Origin: Circinella umbellata
Lineage: Eukaryota > Mucoromycota > Mucoromycetes > Mucorales > Lichtheimiaceae
Direction: 5' to 3'
Length of the DNA stretch: 64,000 nt
NCBI GenBank assembly: GCA_025093555.1
Contig: JAIWNF010000050.1
Location: 186,001 to 250,000, forward strand
Part shown: positions 11,109-21,697 of the stretch, piece after piece
Position numbering within the stretch: position 1 is the first letter of the stretch
Layout of the letters: each line of letters begins with the position of its first letter
Program-made: the position numbers and the translations under genes
Notes under the pieces: model-generated
Told to the model about the DNA's origin: nothing
The model's database searches: none
The model's input: the letters and a program-made list of their open reading frames with translations, nothing else

Positions 11109-12675
11109 ATGAACACACAACAACAACAACCTCAACAACAACAACCTCAACAACAACAACCTCAACAACAACAACCTCAACAACAACAACCTCAACAACA
11201 ACAACCTCAACAACAACAACCTCAACAACAACCTCAACCTCAACAACCTCAACAACAACCTCTCCAGCAACAACCTCAACAACAACCTCTCCAGCAACAA
11301 CCTCAACAACAACCTCTCCAGCAACACCAAGCATATTACCAATCGGTGTATCCGCAATACGCCCATCCTCCTCCTCCACCCGATTGGTATGTCCTTATGC
11401 AAGACGTGCACAGCTGGATGGCCAAGGTTGACGACAAGGTGGCTAACCTTGAGTCATCCGTTGCTCTTATCAAAGAAGCACTGTCCGTGCAAAACCCAGT
11501 TCATGGACAACAGCAGCAGCAGCAACAGCAACACCATCTCGTGGACGATGATCCCTTGTTGGATGTTTCTCGGGACATCCAGCCGTACAAATGAATGGCG
11601 GAATACCGTATTCCTGCGGGGGGCGTGATTCGCAAGCTGGATGCCAGTAAGATCACGCAGGGCCTCGTTAGAAAACACTTCATCGGCGAGGTCTTGCAGC
11701 TTACTGGCCCCAATGAAGTTGCCATGATGGACACCATGGTCAAGATTGTGGATAAATTCCATAAACGACTTGTAGCCGTTTGGGATGCCCGTCCCAATAA
11801 AACAATCAAAACTTTCCGTGGGCTCACCAAAACGGCTAGAGACAAGTTGGCCATGGATGTCTCGATCTATATGAAGCACCATTTAGATGACATCCCAATT
11901 GATTTGTGTGAGAAAAATTGGGTGTCACTCTACTTGGTGTACTATCTTTTTGAGAAGCACATTAGTACTTCTCAAAGGTATGTATTGGGATTTACATATA
12001 TATAAATATGAATATAGATTAAAAAAGTATTGATGATTTACATTTATTATAGAGATAAAAAACAAGCTCTTGTTCGCACGGCATCCATGTATTCGGGGTA
12101 TGTTTCATTAACTAATGGGCAATACATCAAATAATGTATATATATGTGTGTTCTCACACGTTTTTCTTTCTTAATATTATAGAAGTTACATGGATACGGC
12201 AAGCGAGGGTGGATTGTCCGCGGTTATGTCTTCGTAAGTTATGTACATGGTCAATAAATAAACTGTATTAATAATAATATTTTCTTTTATATTTAATATT
12301 AGGACGTTATTTGAAGACGAAGATGACAACAGCATAGCAGCAAACGCCAGGTAAGCAAAATAACAATTTAAAGTACTCATTTTATTCCATGAATTCTGAT
12401 CATAAATTCTGATCATAATCTTCATATAAATATAGTTTGTCTGCTGCTGCAACTTCTTCAACAACAACAACAACCACCACCTCCCTTCGTTCTCCGTCCC
12501 TTCCTCCTCTTCTACTTCTTCCGCGTCAGATCCGGTTACTCTTATGCAGGATAACCGGTATCCTAAGCGACCACAAGGCAACTTTGGTCTTTCCTCTTTT
12601 CCGTCCTCCTCCACACCTTCTTCAAAACGGCAGAGAAGTAAAACAAATGCCGTTGTTCCGACAAATCGTCAGTAA
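11109..12675 (+). pseudogene. Second transposon gene: glutamine-rich accessory protein with TGA and frameshift
   Basis: Exons are about 11109-11977, 12053-12097, 12183-12233, 12303-12350 and 12436-12675. The start is followed by a Gln/Pro tract of about 70 residues built on CAACAACAACCT repeats, a Trp-containing helical segment (DVHSWMAKVDDKVANLE, likely coiled coil), a second Gln run, and then a TGA (11592-11594). The codon after the TGA begins MAEYRIPAGGVIRKLD, and the frame continues smoothly, so TGA probably replaces TGG (Trp). The central domain (VRKHFIGEVLQLTGPNEV and the next 80 residues) looks structured but I cannot name it. The last exon is coding-like only in a different phase (SSKRQRSKTNAVVPTNRQ, basic and NLS-like), implying a one-base frameshift in the Thr/Ser repeats. 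By analogy with TnpA it may bind element DNA; this is inference. Confidence 0.65.
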
Positions 12676-12858
12676 ATGAAATAAAACTTTTTTTTTTTGA
12701 AAAATATACTATTATTCTTTATATTAATTTGGACTGTATTATTGGTTAAAGGAGTGACTGAGATATAAATAGACTAAAACTTCATTTGGTTACGTTCGAG
12801 AGTACAAATATCTAAATTAAGAACCTGCCTGCACTGAGTTATAATACTATACCGCGAA

Positions 12859-12899
12859 CCTCGCGAACCTCGCGAATCTCGCGAAAATTTCCCATGGTG
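12859..12899 (-). repeat. Right terminal inverted repeat
   Basis: Reverse complement begins CACCATGGGAAATTTTCGCG, matching the left end. A further GTTCGCGG unit follows inward, without a counterpart at the left end. Confidence 0.9.
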
Positions 12900-14689
12900 T
12901 CTGTATAGCAATATAATGAGAAAACACGGAAAAACCGTCATATGCTTTGAATCGAACAATTTATTTTATGAGTTTTTATATAAGATATAATAATTTATAT
13001 TATAATTTTCTAATATATTTGTATAGATCTCCTCCAACCCCAACTGGGATAGTGTTTCTCTTCTGTATGTCAAGAACATCATCTCAACAACAGAACCTAC
13101 CCGCAAGGGTCTGTATCTAGGAGTGTGCAGCAGCAGCAGCAGCAGCAGCAGCGGTAGTATTAGTAGTAATAGTAGTAGTAACAATGGATCTTATTCATTA
13201 CAACCCAAAGACAAGAATAAGATCAGTGAAACCTATGCAACATGGTTGAAAGATGAAAATAAGCTTTGGCACTTGAAGAATAGTAACACAGTTGTTGAAA
13301 AAAAAATAAAGGAATATGCAGTAAAATGTAATTTTGAACAGTAAGTACTTTATTGTTTGCTTTTTCCTATTCCGCCAAACAAAATTTATTTTGGTAACTA
13401 TACTTTGACAATAGCTTCATTACTAATTGTTGTTCTTTTTCACGTGTGTATTTTAGCCCATGCTACTCTTTTATCATGGATTCTTGGGATCAAACATGGA
13501 ATGATTTGTTTACAGAAGGAGAGTTAAACGAAATCATGGCTGAAAATGCACCTACAATTCTTCCATTGCCTGCACCATTACAACACTATATCGATAAATT
13601 TTCTATTGCTGTATGTATTCGTTGGATAATGAATGCAAACTTTTGTCTGTTTATAGATAAAGAAATATACTAATCAACTATTGTATTATTTATAATACAT
13701 TACTTTAGATCAGTTATGGGAGGTTGCTATTGCTAATCCATTTCTCCCGTTAGAAAATCCACAACTACATTGGATGGAAGGATCCATATTTAAAGCATTA
13801 GATTTATTATATTACGATATTGTCAATAAATATAAAAGCGAGGCTGATTTGATGAAATGCATATGGTGTTTTATCGATTGCACTTTTGACGTTGGCGATG
13901 TGGATGTAATTGCGTAAGTTATTATTATATTATACTGGGTGGAGCATTTGGATATGGAATTAACGGGATAATCTGTGTGCATTTATTTTTATAGTGGAGA
14001 GTATGTCAGTAAGTTAGTCTTCATCAGCAAGAATCAACAGTAGTCGTACGTTGTCAGGAGTTGAAGCATTAGAAAGGAAGAAAACTGGTGCCAAAGTCGA
14101 CCTTTTATTTACCACTGCTATTAATGAAATGGGTACTGCTGAAGCTGGCAAGAGTACGGACCCGGACACAACTAAAGCCGCTGTCGAATACGGAATGAAG
14201 ACTCCAAAAGTTATGAAGGATATGATGTACGAGATGGTAACGAAAAATAAGGCACCATTACGTGAAATAAAAACATTTGGGTTTATCATTTCTGGTAAAT
14301 TATGTCATCAATATAAACACGAGAAAAAAGAAGCAACATAGTATTTTTTTGAGATCTTATAACAAATGTTTTTTTCAAATTTCTTTATTATATTAGGATT
14401 ACAAATATTACCTATGATTATGGATTGCCCAGATGGGATTGTATGCCGAATTAGTAGACCTGAGCAATACTTATGTTTTCCAACAAGTGCAAAAAATTTC
14501 AAGAGTCGAATGGAAGCACTATTTCGTATGGTTTATACAGCAAAAAGAAGCATGGAAAAAGTTTTGGATCATTTAGACACACAGCCAATGGATATATCAT
14601 TTGTACGAACCGGTCTGCCTATCCCACCATCCTTCACACATATTCCCGATCCTTCAAAAAAAAAGAAAGATGTCCAACAACAAATCTAG
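12900..14689 (+). pseudogene. Remainder of the disrupted multi-exon gene, right of the transposon
   Basis: The exon cut by the transposon resumes at 12905. Later coding blocks are visible. One is at about 13028-13341: SNPNWDSVSLLYVKNIISTT, a (CAG)n-encoded Ser run, then YATWLKDENKLWHLKN. Another is at 13457-13612 (CYSFIMDSWDQTWNDLF). A block at about 13710-13915 contains LWEVAIANPFLPLENPQLHW. One at about 14016-14295 has RKKTGAKVDLLFTTAINEMG. The last, 14397-14689, has ILPMIMDCPDGIVCRISRP and ends KKKKDVQQQI-stop. Junctions near 13612/13711 and 13914/14016 do not keep frame with canonical sites, so the gene seems to carry lesions besides the transposon. I recall similar RKKTGAKVDLL-type proteins as large families of unknown function in Mucorales. 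No enzymatic motif is visible. Confidence 0.6.
13124..13152 (+). repeat. (CAG)n microsatellite in a decayed exon
   Basis: About nine CAG units, read as Ser (AGC) in the disrupted gene's frame. Absent at the matching place in the 18.7 kb paralogue, which has only two to three units. Confidence 0.75.
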
Positions 14690-15583
14690 TTCAACAGAAC
14701 CATCTTCTTCTTCATAAATTCGTTTGCTTCACAAACCGTTTTACTATCTTTTTTTTTCCAAACAACTGTCATCTCCACTTGACATACAACTCACAATTTT
14801 TTTTCGAACATAACACTACATATTTCGTATTATCATCTACTTATTCTCTTTTTTTTACAACTTTTATTCTTATCATATATCAAAATCTTATTTTACCCCT
14901 TCTCATTTATATTTTTATTTCTTTAGTACGTACACTGACTTACACATTTATTTCACAAGCATACTTCATTTATATAATCACAGCAAAATATACACAACTT
15001 TTTTTTTCCAAATACGTTTGAATTTTTATTATAGGAGTATATTTTTTCTGAAATAGCAAACGTCTATTATCTTTTGTTAACATCCTTTTTTTTGCTATTT
15101 TGACTAGCAGAAGGGGTATACGGGACCGATTATATACGTAGCCATATGAGAGCTTCAAAATACATAGTAGGTATAACTAATATTGGGTAGTTCTGCCTAT
15201 CTGTGCGATTTTTTTTTCTCGTGGATTTCCAATTACAATGCACAGCGCCGACAGCCATAGCCAATCCTCTTGCACGATTTCACCAAGAAACTATATGATT
15301 TATTTAATTTTCTTTATATAATGATAACTTTTTATATTTGATATTCGTTTTGATTAAATTTAGACTATTGAAAGCATTCTAATAATATAAAGTATATCAA
15401 TTTTTACTGAACATTAGCACCAACTTGTTCGAATATTATCCGCAAAAAGGGATAATACTCTTGGATTATTTGATTCAGATAGCTTTATTGGTGCGATTTT
15501 TTTTTTGTTTGGCGCGGATTTCCCATTACCACACCCCGCCGTTATCTGTAGGCTTTTTTCTATCTCGCTGGCTCGTTAATTGT
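14690..15583. other. Intergenic tract with a twice-seen GC-richer phrase
   Basis: No supported gene; the 182-codon frame here is read from T-rich untranslated sequence. Two similar segments near 15205-15255 and 15490-15540 share GTGCGATTTTTTTTT followed by a TGGATTTCC-like phrase and CCGCCG/GCGCCG. They may be ends of decayed elements next to the reverse-transcriptase relic. Confidence 0.4.
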
Positions 15584-16064
15584 TTACGTGCACAATTGTC
15601 TCATTTGTGGTTCTATTATAGCATATTTGTCCGGGTGTCGTCTGTAGCCATATTCAAGAGAATGCTGTTCTGCTACATAAAGTAGCTTGGTAATATCTTT
15701 TGGGGGGCCTAGAAGAACCGCAACATCGTCAGCATATAATAATGAGAATATGATTGTTGTGTTGATACGTATCTGGACGAATTTTATTGCGATGGCCATT
15801 AATACCACCTTTATATTGCCGTTTTTGAGCAGCTGCTTCAGAGGTTCCTGCTTGAAGTGTTGTGTGTAGTTTTGATGGATTGTGACAACGTACGATTATA
15901 TTTAGGTGTAGACTTTTAGGAAGTGTATCAATGAAAACAGCATACAGCAGTGGGCTAATAATAGAACCTTGTAATACTCCTTTTTTTGGGTAGATATGTC
16001 GTGGTTGATTATTTTGTAAAATAACCGCAATTTGCACATCATCATCAAATATATGTCTAGCCAA
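15584..16064 (-). pseudogene. Non-LTR (LINE-type) reverse transcriptase fragment
   Basis: Two overlapping minus-strand frames carry adjacent RT palm motifs. The 16064-15729 frame has [20 protein letters not shown], which is the RT block with the QG..SP..F signature. The 15808-15584 frame has [16 protein letters not shown], the YADD catalytic box, followed by [20 protein letters not shown]. The two belong in one frame in a functional enzyme, so a frameshift lies near 15740-15810. The endonuclease and upstream parts are not seen. The spacing and the LAEQHS-like phrase resemble Tad/L1-type LINE elements of fungi. This is an immobile relic. Confidence 0.8.
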
Positions 16065-16169
16065 ATGGAACAGAGACCTTGAAAGTTGCTATTTATATAT
16101 AAAAAAGAAACTTCTGGTAATGATTTATTTCTGATGTTGTTAAGGATATTATAGTAATAGAAATGACTA

Positions 16170-16315
16170 GCGTTTGCCTGCCTCGCTTCGCTTCGACTGA
16201 AAGAGTCCCTACGCTTGGTTTCGGGTTATTCAACGAAAAACACGTCGCAAGGGGGGTAGCCCCCCCTGACCCCCAAAAAAAGGCGCTTCGCGCCTGGTAG
16301 CAACAATGTCCAAGG
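16170..16315. repeat. GC-rich hairpin-bearing repeat, copy 1
   Basis: A GC-rich island in AT-rich surroundings. It contains CCTGCCTCGCTTCGCTTCG and a conserved phrase ending GGGTTATTCAACG that is shared, with changes, with 26962-27022. It also holds two short hairpins: GGGGGG...CCCCCC around TAG near 16256, and GGCGCTTCGCGCC near 16281. It lies about 0.6-0.7 kb beyond the 3' end of the helicase relic at 16.87 kb. Confidence 0.6.
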
Positions 16316-16869
16316 CTGTATAACTGTTTTGTGAATCCAATCAAATAACAAAAAATAAACTGTGATGCTATAGTAATTAGATGTCTCTAGGAGTGAATGA
16401 TAGTATTTTATTGAACAAAAAGCAAAAAGATTAAATAACATTAATGCTATGACTTATAATTTACTACTGCGGTAATAATATGGCGACAATTAATTTAGTG
16501 TTATAATACGTAATCACTGTCTTTGGTAGATAAAAAAAACAGAAAGGAGTGGGTTATTATTTTATTGGTCAGAGAGTATGATATTATTTCCTGACACATC
16601 AACAGGTTGTTCGAGAAATTTCTGGAATTTACCTAATAGAAAGGAACAAAATATATAAAAGTTAATAAAAGTAGGCAGGGTTGACCTTATCGAATTTTTG
16701 TAAAAGTACGTAAGGATTATTGTTGAAAGAGACATTAATATGTCGTTTAAGATAAATGGATTTAATGTGTAAAAAGCTATTATAGAAATAAAGGAAACGG
16801 TGGAACAGAAGAGGGAGAGAATATTTCATCATAGCTGACATTTTTTTGTAATAAAGTGATGAGCTTGCC

Positions 16870-17640
16870 TACCCTAATCAGCCATTATAATCAAATTTCT
16901 GTAATCTGTAACGCGTGAAAATGCAATGCATATAACTGATCATGCGAAAACATTTGATGAGGAAGATATACACCAACATGTGTTAATGGTTGGCCTTGCG
17001 ATTAATTTATACGTACTAAGCTTCAGTGGAAATTATTCTCGAGATACTTCACATGTGGTAACCCAGAAGATTGTGAAGAGCTAGTAGGTTTAATGCGTGG
17101 TAGATGAACGCGATTATCAGCATGCATTCCAGTTATATTCTGGCTCCTATGAAGTATGAATGCAGGTTTCTGGAAATTGATTTTGTTTCGTTACAAAGAC
17201 CTTCTGCTGAATTCAAGAATAACAGGCCAGTCAGATTTTGGACGAAGTCAATGGGGGTATAAATTCTATCAAATTTAAACAAAATACAAAAGAAAAGCGG
17301 CCATACTGAATAAATAACTTACAATATTTGATATAACGGAAACTTAGCAAATTAACTTGTAAATATTGGCATGAGTTACGGAAGCTGTCTTCTCTTTTTA
17401 ACAGATATGTGTGTTAACTACGTAAAATAGGCAATGTGGTTAAAAACTCGGCAGAAATTTGATTGGTATATTCTTCATTAGGATTTGTATCTGCACTCAT
17501 AAAATTCACGACAATTAACCTGAAAATCAGTCATGGGCGGCACCATTAATAAAATCGACCATAGCAGTTCTTGCTTGAATGTTGTTCTTCAGCAAAATAT
17601 TGTAGATTAACTATTATGTCGCCATCCCTTTGAGTTTATG
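16870..17640 (-). pseudogene. PIF1-like/Helitron helicase relic, C-terminal part (copy 1)
   Basis: Minus-strand translation, jumping between frames, gives a recognisable PIF1/Helitron helicase C-terminal region. From the 5' side it reads GDIIVNLQYFAEE near 17630, SADTNPNEEYTNQISAEFL near 17490, NSAEGLCNETKSISRNLH near 17180, TGMHADNRVHLPRI near 17100, and HVGVYLPHQMFSHDQLY followed, one base out of frame, by AFSRVTDYRNLIIMAD and a stop at 16880. The order matches the conserved RNLD..GLCNGT, TG...R..IPRI and GQLYVALSR blocks of eukaryotic PIF1/Helitron helicases. Several stops and frameshifts make it non-functional. No Rep/HUH domain was found upstream. Confidence 0.7.
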
Positions 17641-18399
17641 TTTCATCCTCTCATATAACAATGTTGCCGATCAACAAAATATAGTCCGAAGCTACGGAGT
17701 GAAACTTATTACGAATTCGATGTCTAATGATGATATAGAATATCATAGTTGTGGAAAGTACTTTTTTACTATGATAAAAAAAAAGACCACAAATATGGAT
17801 GTGGAGAGACATATGTAATAGATAAAGCATAAGATATAACCAAAGACCGTAAAATTATTACATACAGTTTTCATAGTAGCAATAGGTCGAAACAAAAACC
17901 CTTTCCGCAGACAACTTTTTTATATCAATTCCAGCAAGTACCAATGTTTTTATATCAGAAGCAAATGAAAAACAAAAAATAGGAATTGAATATTCTAGTT
18001 TTTCGGATTGTGATACTGAGATATTAAAAAAAATATAATAGAGAGAGAGACGTAGCCTCCAAAAAAAGGGCAGCAATACATGTATAAAGGGAGATGGAAG
18101 TGATTCTTATAAAGCGCTGTAATAGGTGAAGCAGCATTTGATACAACTATTTCTAACATCACATGGTAAAACACCACTAATATGATAACCAGTTCACTGA
18201 AATTATTTCCCTTGTATGGATTAGGCTTTCTTTTTGAACCAACTACAATTTTTTTTTTGTTTATTTTGTTGTGTTGTGCTTGCACTTTATATACTTGAAA
18301 GTTTTTATTTTTAAAACTTAGTCCCCAAACTGTAGCCCCGGACGGATCGACACAAGGCGACGCGACTCATGGAGCTGCGAAGGTGACAAGGCTCTTCAC
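17641..18399. other. Decayed sequence with no supported gene
   Basis: It may contain further remnants of the helicase, but I could not extend its motifs. Frames of 60-96 codons here lack family resemblance. A short GC-richer stretch lies near 18320-18390. Confidence 0.35.
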
Positions 18400-18800
18400 A
18401 TTAAATAAAAATTCAAAGATCTTACACTTGGTAATTTCGTTATGAAACACAAAGAAACAATTGCCAGTAGTATCAAGCCAGGCGAAGATTTTCACACTCA
18501 TTGGTCCTTGTTGTATCGCAGTATAATGAGAAAACACGGAAAAAACCTTGTATGTATTGAAATGAACTATTTATTTATATGAGTTTTTATATAAGATATG
18601 GTTACTAGTATTAATATTTTTGTATAGATCTGCTCTGATCCTGACTGGAATAGTGTTTCTGTTATGTATATCAAGAACATCATCTCTAATCAAATTTCAA
18701 CAACAGAGCCTACCCCGGGTTCGTATCTAACATCGCGCAGCAGCATTAGTAGTATTACAGCCAACCCCCAGGGTTTTGCAACAAGCGAGAATTAATATGC
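18400..18800 (+). pseudogene. Truncated paralogue of the transposon-disrupted gene
   Basis: Reads LTLGNFVMKHKETIASSIKP, then GEDFHTHWSLLYRSIMRKHG without interruption, an intron (about 18549-18627), then SDPDWNSVSVMYIKNIIS, matching the gene at 6.7-13.2 kb exon for exon, including the intron position. Homology stops near 18.8 kb, before the later exons, and nothing upstream of 18.4 kb matches, so this is a partial duplicate. It preserves the site into which the transposon inserted in the other copy. Confidence 0.7.
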
Positions 18801-19998
18801 TTTGCTGGCATTTTAGTATTTTCTCATTTGGATATTGATTCATAAGAATACTATACACGATTGTATAATTTACTCCCGATAAGAGGAACTCACCAAAAAA
18901 CTTCGATCCAAGTTGCAAGTTGCGAATTCAGAAAGTATTTTTTTAACTAAAAAAGTACAACGACAACATCATTTAAACCTATAAATTAACCATGAAAATG
19001 ATTGTCTCTTTTGGCGTTTAGTTATGTGGGAATCAGTTTCCGCCATGATATTCTTATAACAACAATCACTTGATATAGAAAGTTGTTGGTTGCAATTTTG
19101 GTGAAGTCATGGTGTTTAATTTATGCTCTTCCCGTATCTCATGGTCATCATATTATATACAGTTCGAAGAAACTATTTTCTTCTCTTTGTTATAGAAAAC
19201 GCATCAACAAGTAACTATGATGTGACTATATATCTCTTATTTTACAAGACGTATATGCTACCATAACATTTTCTAGGTTATCCAAACTCTTGGGAAAGTA
19301 TGTTGTAATTTTTATTTATATACAAAGCCACTTTTCCTGTAAAATGCACCACCCAGGACTGAAATATAGTTTTTAGTTATTTGCAGATAATCATGATAAA
19401 CCAAATATCAACATACAGAATTTTGGTGGACAGTTTAAACCAATTTATGAAGCATCACAAGAAAGCTCGGGTACTTCATTTACTTCCCACAGCTCATATA
19501 TATTGTGCTCCATTAAAGGATAAAATAGATAATGAGTTTGAACGGTATGAATTTGCCCTCATGAAGAGATATATGTTTGAGAGAGAGAAAGAAAAGAAGG
19601 ATGGATGAAAGAGCGAAGGGAAAGAAGTTTGGCGGTTGAGTATTTAGAAACATTTGGGTGAGGAGCCGTGATAGAATGTTTGGATGTTGAGCATGCTGCA
19701 AATGTTGTTGAGAAATTTGTAGTTGTGGTTGCTGCTAAAGGAAGATAGTGGGATGATTTGGTCAGGGCTTTTGGAGGATCCGCCTTAAGCTGAGGAGAAT
19801 CGGAAAGAGCGATGGAAAAAAAAAAGTTCTGATCTATTATAATAATGCTGTGATGTATTGTTATCAGTAAACTTAAAAATCGGTAAGGAACACAAATACA
19901 GATATTTGAAATTTTAAGAGAAGTGGCCTGAAGGGGCAATGTCTATATAAGAAACTTCTACTTATATATGTAAAAGTACTGGAAACTATAAGTCAAAA
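18801..19998. other. Intergenic sequence before the RNase H2B gene
   Basis: No supported gene. One plus-strand frame (19381-19608, 75 codons) and an antisense Ser/Thr-rich frame overlap each other; neither has recognisable motifs. Confidence 0.35.
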
Positions 19999-21697
19999 AT
20001 GCTTTTGGTGCCTGTCGCAGCAAAAGTAAGGTGGGGGGAGAAATGGGGGACCGATCGCTCCGTTCCTGTTGCCTAAGAACGAAATTTTTTTTTTGGACGT
20101 GCGTTTCTATGACAATGACCAACAACACGAAGTTTGTAGCATTGACTCATTCAGATCACCATGGTACCCACATAGTTCTATCGATAATTTTATATGTTGG
20201 AGCTTTTGTATTAACACAAAATCCCATTCACTACTTTTTTTAAGATTTGGAAAGTTTGACACCCATCCAATTACCTTGCCCACAAACTGGTAAATAAACC
20301 GACTTACATTAGTAACGTGATCTATTGACAGAGAATAAAAGTGAAAAATAAAACAGAGTAAAAATATGAGAAGAGACGCATTTTAATATATTGTGTTTAT
20401 ACAGGACGATCATCGCTTTATCTTCATGGTGATGATCATCAGCATATATATGAAATACAACGAGTAGCAGGTGTCGGTCGTAAAACATCATGGCTTATTG
20501 ATGATATTCTTTACAAGGGTAATATTTCTTCTACTTGGTACACTGATATCATTTATATATATCTAAACTTATAAAAAACATTATACTTAGATGGTACCAT
20601 GCGACATATTACACACGTTGATCCATTATTTATCGCGCTTCCCATACTTGAAAATGCACGAAAACAGGTAAATCAATGAAAAAATTTCGCATAAAATGGT
20701 GATACAAGATAAGGTTTTTTAACTTGTGTACATTATTAGACAGATGACAAATTCCGGTTGCTTGATGATATTTTCAGTTCCAACAATGATGAAAATAGAA
20801 TATCTTATTTATTACAGTTAAATGGGTTTCAACAACAACTAGCGCATTTATGTGACATTAAAGGTGGATAAAAAAAAACTCAAGAAAAGCAGCAAGATTT
20901 TTTTTTCTTGTTGAGATATTCGTATACAAAGATCAAAACTAACACTTTTTTTTCATTAGAAATTGCACAAGATATGCATGTTTATCGTTTAAATGATGAA
21001 AAGGCATTATTATGGTTACAAAAAAAAGTGGATCAACTTGTCCCAAAATTCGATTCAATCAAACTTTTGCAGACATCGATAACGGAAGATATAAGCAAAG
21101 TATCAACGGGACAGGAAAAACAAGGTAATGGGGATATCAGGAGCGAATATTCACGTTTTTTTGGGAAGTACCAAAGCTTATCGGGATTAATGAGTATGCG
21201 AATATAAATTTAAATAGATATTTATCAGCAAGAAGCTGTGTATTTACTATCCAAATACTTGAATGGATCATGGTTTACAGCGTTATTAAAGCATTTAAAG
21301 TAAGTTTTACGAACGTTGTACAACAAGAGCGGGATCCGGTTTTTATGCATGACTTACCCAACAATGCTTTTTTATTTGATAGATTAAAGGAAATAGAAGT
21401 AGAACAAGAAATGGGTGATATTACAAACTATTTCACAGGATCAACAAGCACTTACTTCAAACCTTCTCAGACATCTGCATTGAATAGTAGCTCTCTGTCA
21501 GAAACATCTCCTGTCAAGGTTTGTTGCGTATTTGTATTTATATGTTGTTAAAAAAACATTACATTTTTTTTCCGGAGCTTATTATAACCAAATAATATTA
21601 ATAGAAACGAAAACCGGAAGTTCCAAGAAGTCTGGCCAAAGTTAATACACGCGGCATGAAGAGTTTAACTAGCTTTTTTCAAAAGAAAGAAAAATAA
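19999..21697 (+). CDS. Ribonuclease H2 subunit B
   Basis: Non-catalytic subunit of the heterotrimeric RNase H2, which removes ribonucleotides from DNA in the nucleus. Supported exons are 20245-20289 (LPCPQTG), 20405-20518 (RSSLYLHGDDHQHIYEIQ, then SWLIDDILYK), 20591-20667 (HVDPLFIALPILEN), 20740-20863, and one from 20960. These match the barrel-plus-DPLF layout of RNASEH2B. Later blocks read YQQEAVYLLSKYLNGSW (about 21225-21300) and FLFDRLKEIEVEQEMGDI (21360-21420). The last exon ends in MKSLTSFFQKKEK, a PIP-box-like PCNA-binding motif typical of this subunit's C terminus, with TAA at 21695-21697. The first exon is uncertain: ATG at 19999 (MLLVPVAAK) is plausible, but its splice to 20245 does not keep frame in my reading. 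Confidence 0.8.

Larger units (their letters stand above)
6844..12899 (-). mobile_element. Complete Tnp2/CACTA-like DNA transposon
   Basis: The element is bounded by inverted repeats of about 41 bp that start CACCATRGGAAATTTTCGCG and contain three copies of a TTCGCGAG-type word, with one mismatch between the ends. It carries a transposase gene on the minus strand (7188-10755) and a second gene on the plus strand (11109-12675), diverging from a shared 350-base promoter region. Flanks are GCTGT (6839-6843) and TCTGT (12900-12904), consistent with a 5-base target duplication with one change. The pre-insertion sequence is inferred from a paralogous exon at 18.5 kb. A subterminal unit (TTCGCGAGGACTAGTGTAAC and following bases) occurs twice at the left end, near 6872 and 6957. 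Confidence 0.9.

Noticed and set aside
11088..11411. Leu/Val-rich antisense frames over the Gln tract
   Set aside because: Produced by the CAA/CCT repeats read on the other strand.
14473..15021. 182-codon plus-strand frame
   Set aside because: Overlaps the last exon of the disrupted gene out of phase and then reads T-rich 3' sequence.
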